From a virus, in IMG/VR virus record IMGVR_UViG_3300036781_000593, positions 1-31,701 of that record: a stretch of DNA of 31,701 bases. One strand, written 5' to 3'. Shown here one piece after another: positions 30,524 to 31,701 of this stretch; positions within the stretch are counted from its first letter, which is position 1; each line of letters opens with the position of its first letter. The position numbers and the translations under genes were made by a program. Under the pieces are notes generated by a model that ran no database searches, was not told the origin of the DNA, and was given only the letters and a program-made list of their open reading frames with translations.

Positions 30524-30681
30524 CGACACAGCACGACCTTCACCGGCTCTACAGGGATGCATGGGCGCAGCAACCGCGCCCGCGTCTCGGCATCAGGCCT
30601 TTGTGCCTACTCGGCGCCATGGTGCTTGGGTTGGCCATGTGGGCTGTCATCATTGCCGCGGTGTGCGCGGCGGTGCGGTAA
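30520..30681 (+). CDS. Small membrane protein
   Basis: A 53-residue protein with GTG start overlapping the previous stop. One membrane segment (residues about 30-50, LLGAMVLGLAMWAVIIAAVC) follows a basic Pro-rich head. Function unknown. Confidence 0.55.
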   Translation: MTTQHDLHRLYRDAWAQQPRPRLGIRPLCLLGAMVLGLAMWAVIIAAVCAAVR

Positions 30682-30701
30682 AGAGGAAGGGGCGCAGTTT
30701 T

Positions 30702-30905
30702 ATGGCACAGAGGCCGACTCTCGAACAGATGAAGCGTTTCGCCCGACCCATGATCGAGGCGGGTGACGATTGGCAACAAGTCCAGTGGGAAATCCTGAAC
30801 CATTTCGAGGGGATCACCAATTCGGACGAAGACGAAGAGTACACGCGCGACGCGATTCGGGAAGTCGAGGAAGAAATAGCGGATCGTGAATGGAGTCGGA
30901 TGTGA
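30702..30905 (+). CDS. Hypothetical acidic protein
   Basis: A 67-residue acidic, helical protein (MAQRPTLEQMKRFARPMIEA, then DEDEEYTRDAIREVEEEIAD). A GAGGAAGG ribosome binding site lies about 13 nt before the ATG. No family. Confidence 0.55.
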   Translation: MAQRPTLEQMKRFARPMIEAGDDWQQVQWEILNHFEGITNSDEDEEYTRDAIREVEEEIADREWSRM

Positions 30906-31120
30906 GCACCCAACAGTATCCTGAGCGCGGCTCAGTTTGGCTCGTAACCTATCCTCTCCGCGACGTTCGCAAACGAGTTCTGATGGAGGTGATTGGCTCC
31001 GGCCACGGTTCTGTGATCGCTCAACGGGTGGGCACGCCAACTTTAGAGCGCTTCGGCATTCTCGGGTGGGCTTCCATGAATCCGGTGCGCAACTGGCGGA
31101 GGTTATCGCCCCATGCGTGA
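30902..31120 (+). CDS. Hypothetical protein
   Basis: A 72-residue beta-containing protein (RGSVWLVTYPLRDVRKRVLM). GTG start overlaps the previous stop; an ATG at 30890 is an alternative. Confidence 0.55.
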   Translation: MSTQQYPERGSVWLVTYPLRDVRKRVLMEVIGSGHGSVIAQRVGTPTLERFGILGWASMNPVRNWRRLSPHA

Positions 31121-31193
31121 AACCCTGACCTGGCTCTCTCTGCTGGCCTTCGTCCTGGCAATGCTGTTTGCAATCGAGGTGTGGCGCATATGA
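31113..31193 (+). CDS. 26-residue membrane peptide
   Basis: A very short ORF with one hydrophobic helix (LTWLSLLAFVLAMLFAIEVW), overlapping the end of the previous gene and the start of the next (ATGA). Likely real because both overlaps are exact. Confidence 0.5.
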   Translation: MRETLTWLSLLAFVLAMLFAIEVWRI

Positions 31194-31414
31194 TCATCGC
31201 GCGCACGGCTACCGTAGTTGAGTTCGACGACGCGGGCCCGATGTTTCGGGACGTCGAGGAGTCCTACTTTGAGATCCACATGGAAGGATACCGCAAGGTG
31301 TCTATTCCGCTCGCAAGCTTCCTGCTCATCGCGGCCAAGGCGAAAGGCTGGAAGCAGTTTCACGACATGATTGAGGAAGAAATTCCGGAAAGGACGATGG
31401 CAGCAAATGCCTAA
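31190..31414 (+). CDS. Hypothetical protein
   Basis: A 74-residue alpha/beta protein ([40 protein letters not shown]). Its ATG overlaps the membrane peptide stop. No family recognised. Confidence 0.55.
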   Translation: MIIARTATVVEFDDAGPMFRDVEESYFEIHMEGYRKVSIPLASFLLIAAKAKGWKQFHDMIEEEIPERTMAANA

Positions 31415-31701
31415 AGAAAAAAGAGAAATCAAGCACCGATTTACCGGCGCGATCATAGCTTCGGCGGAAACTCAGTCTTTGGCCGAACTTGCGACAACCT
31501 ACCGCGCGAACCTGAGCTACGCGAACCTGTACCGCGCGAACCTGTACCGCGCGGACCTGCGCGGCGCGGACCTGAGCGGCGCGGACCTGAGCGGCGCGGA
31601 CCTGCACAGCGCGGACCTGAGCGGCGCGAACCTGTACGGCGCGAACCTGCGCGGCGCGAACCTGTACGGCGCGAAGATCGGAGAATACGAACTGACGAGT
31701 C
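31407..31701 (+). CDS. Pentapeptide-repeat protein (cut by window edge)
   Basis: At least 98 residues, open at the right end. After about 31 residues, twelve five-residue repeats of A(N/D)LxG type ([15 protein letters not shown] and so on) build a right-handed quadrilateral beta-helix. Such proteins often mimic DNA and protect gyrase or bind other partners. The start overlaps the previous stop. Function of this copy is unknown. Confidence 0.8.
   Translation, partial: MPKEKREIKHRFTGAIIASAETQSLAELATTYRANLSYANLYRANLYRADLRGADLSGADLSGADLHSADLSGANLYGANLRGANLYGAKIGEYELTS
31500..31679 (+). repeat. Twelve 15-bp tandem repeats coding pentapeptides
   Basis: Imperfect 15-bp units of the form tacggcgcgaacctg, strongly alike at DNA level (many units differ by one to four bases), encoding the repeats of the gene above. 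This suggests recent unit duplication. Confidence 0.75.

Overview
The window is part of the genome of a tailed double-stranded DNA phage or prophage, most likely short-tailed and P22-like in its head genes. It carries a P22-type coat protein, a P22-type portal and a scaffold in the usual cluster, together with a large terminase, a co-chaperonin and many small overlapping genes. At least five proteins begin with a signal peptide ending in A/G-Q, a style common in Acidobacteriota secreted proteins, so an acidobacterial host is a reasonable but unproven guess. No tRNA, rRNA, CRISPR array or insertion sequence was seen.

Layout. Positions 18-22608 form one long leftward (minus-strand) morphogenesis region. 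Read in its direction of transcription it holds: a metallopeptidase-like protein, several small coupled genes, an Acb2/Tad1-like cyclic-nucleotide sponge, the ATPase half of the large terminase, a four-zinc-ribbon HNH endonuclease, exported and holin-like proteins, a KTSC-domain protein, the nuclease half of the terminase, a zinc-ribbon GroES-like protein, coiled-coil proteins, portal, scaffold, coat, exported coat-neighbour proteins, small head-associated proteins and a glycosyltransferase. A PP-loop/PAPS-reductase-like gene at 8622-9605 is the only plus-strand gene inside this block. From 22668 rightward a plus-strand operon holds an RHH regulator, a VWA protein, a membrane protein and an unknown. 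A short minus-strand cluster follows (24192-25595), then a regulated plus-strand operon (25952-29658) with a leader peptide, a DUF3560-methyltransferase fusion and a serine recombinase that ends at a strong terminator. A MerR-type regulator (minus) is divergent from a second plus-strand series of small genes ending in a pentapeptide-repeat protein cut by the window edge.

Most notable. (1) The coat gene is interrupted by two related group I introns. Splicing in silico at a textbook U.G P1 pair in each restores a continuous P22-like coat of 413 residues with a 56-nt middle exon; the first intron carries an HNH endonuclease gene. (2) The large terminase is split into ATPase and nuclease ORFs about 4.7 kb apart, with an HNH gene and eight further genes between them. 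(3) Five proteins of the morphogenesis region carry signal peptides, three of them sharing a cysteine module. (4) Many genes have a -10 box ending 6-7 nt before the start codon, which predicts leaderless mRNAs. (5) The GroES-like protein has a zinc-ribbon insertion, and a probable anti-CBASS/Thoeris sponge sits in the terminase operon.

How the genes fit together: scaffold, portal, coat and terminase assemble and fill the head; the GroES-like protein probably helps fold coat or another virion protein; the sponge protects against nucleotide-signalling defence; the methyltransferase, recombinase and regulators form the early or maintenance side. Functions of most small genes are unknown and are stated as such.
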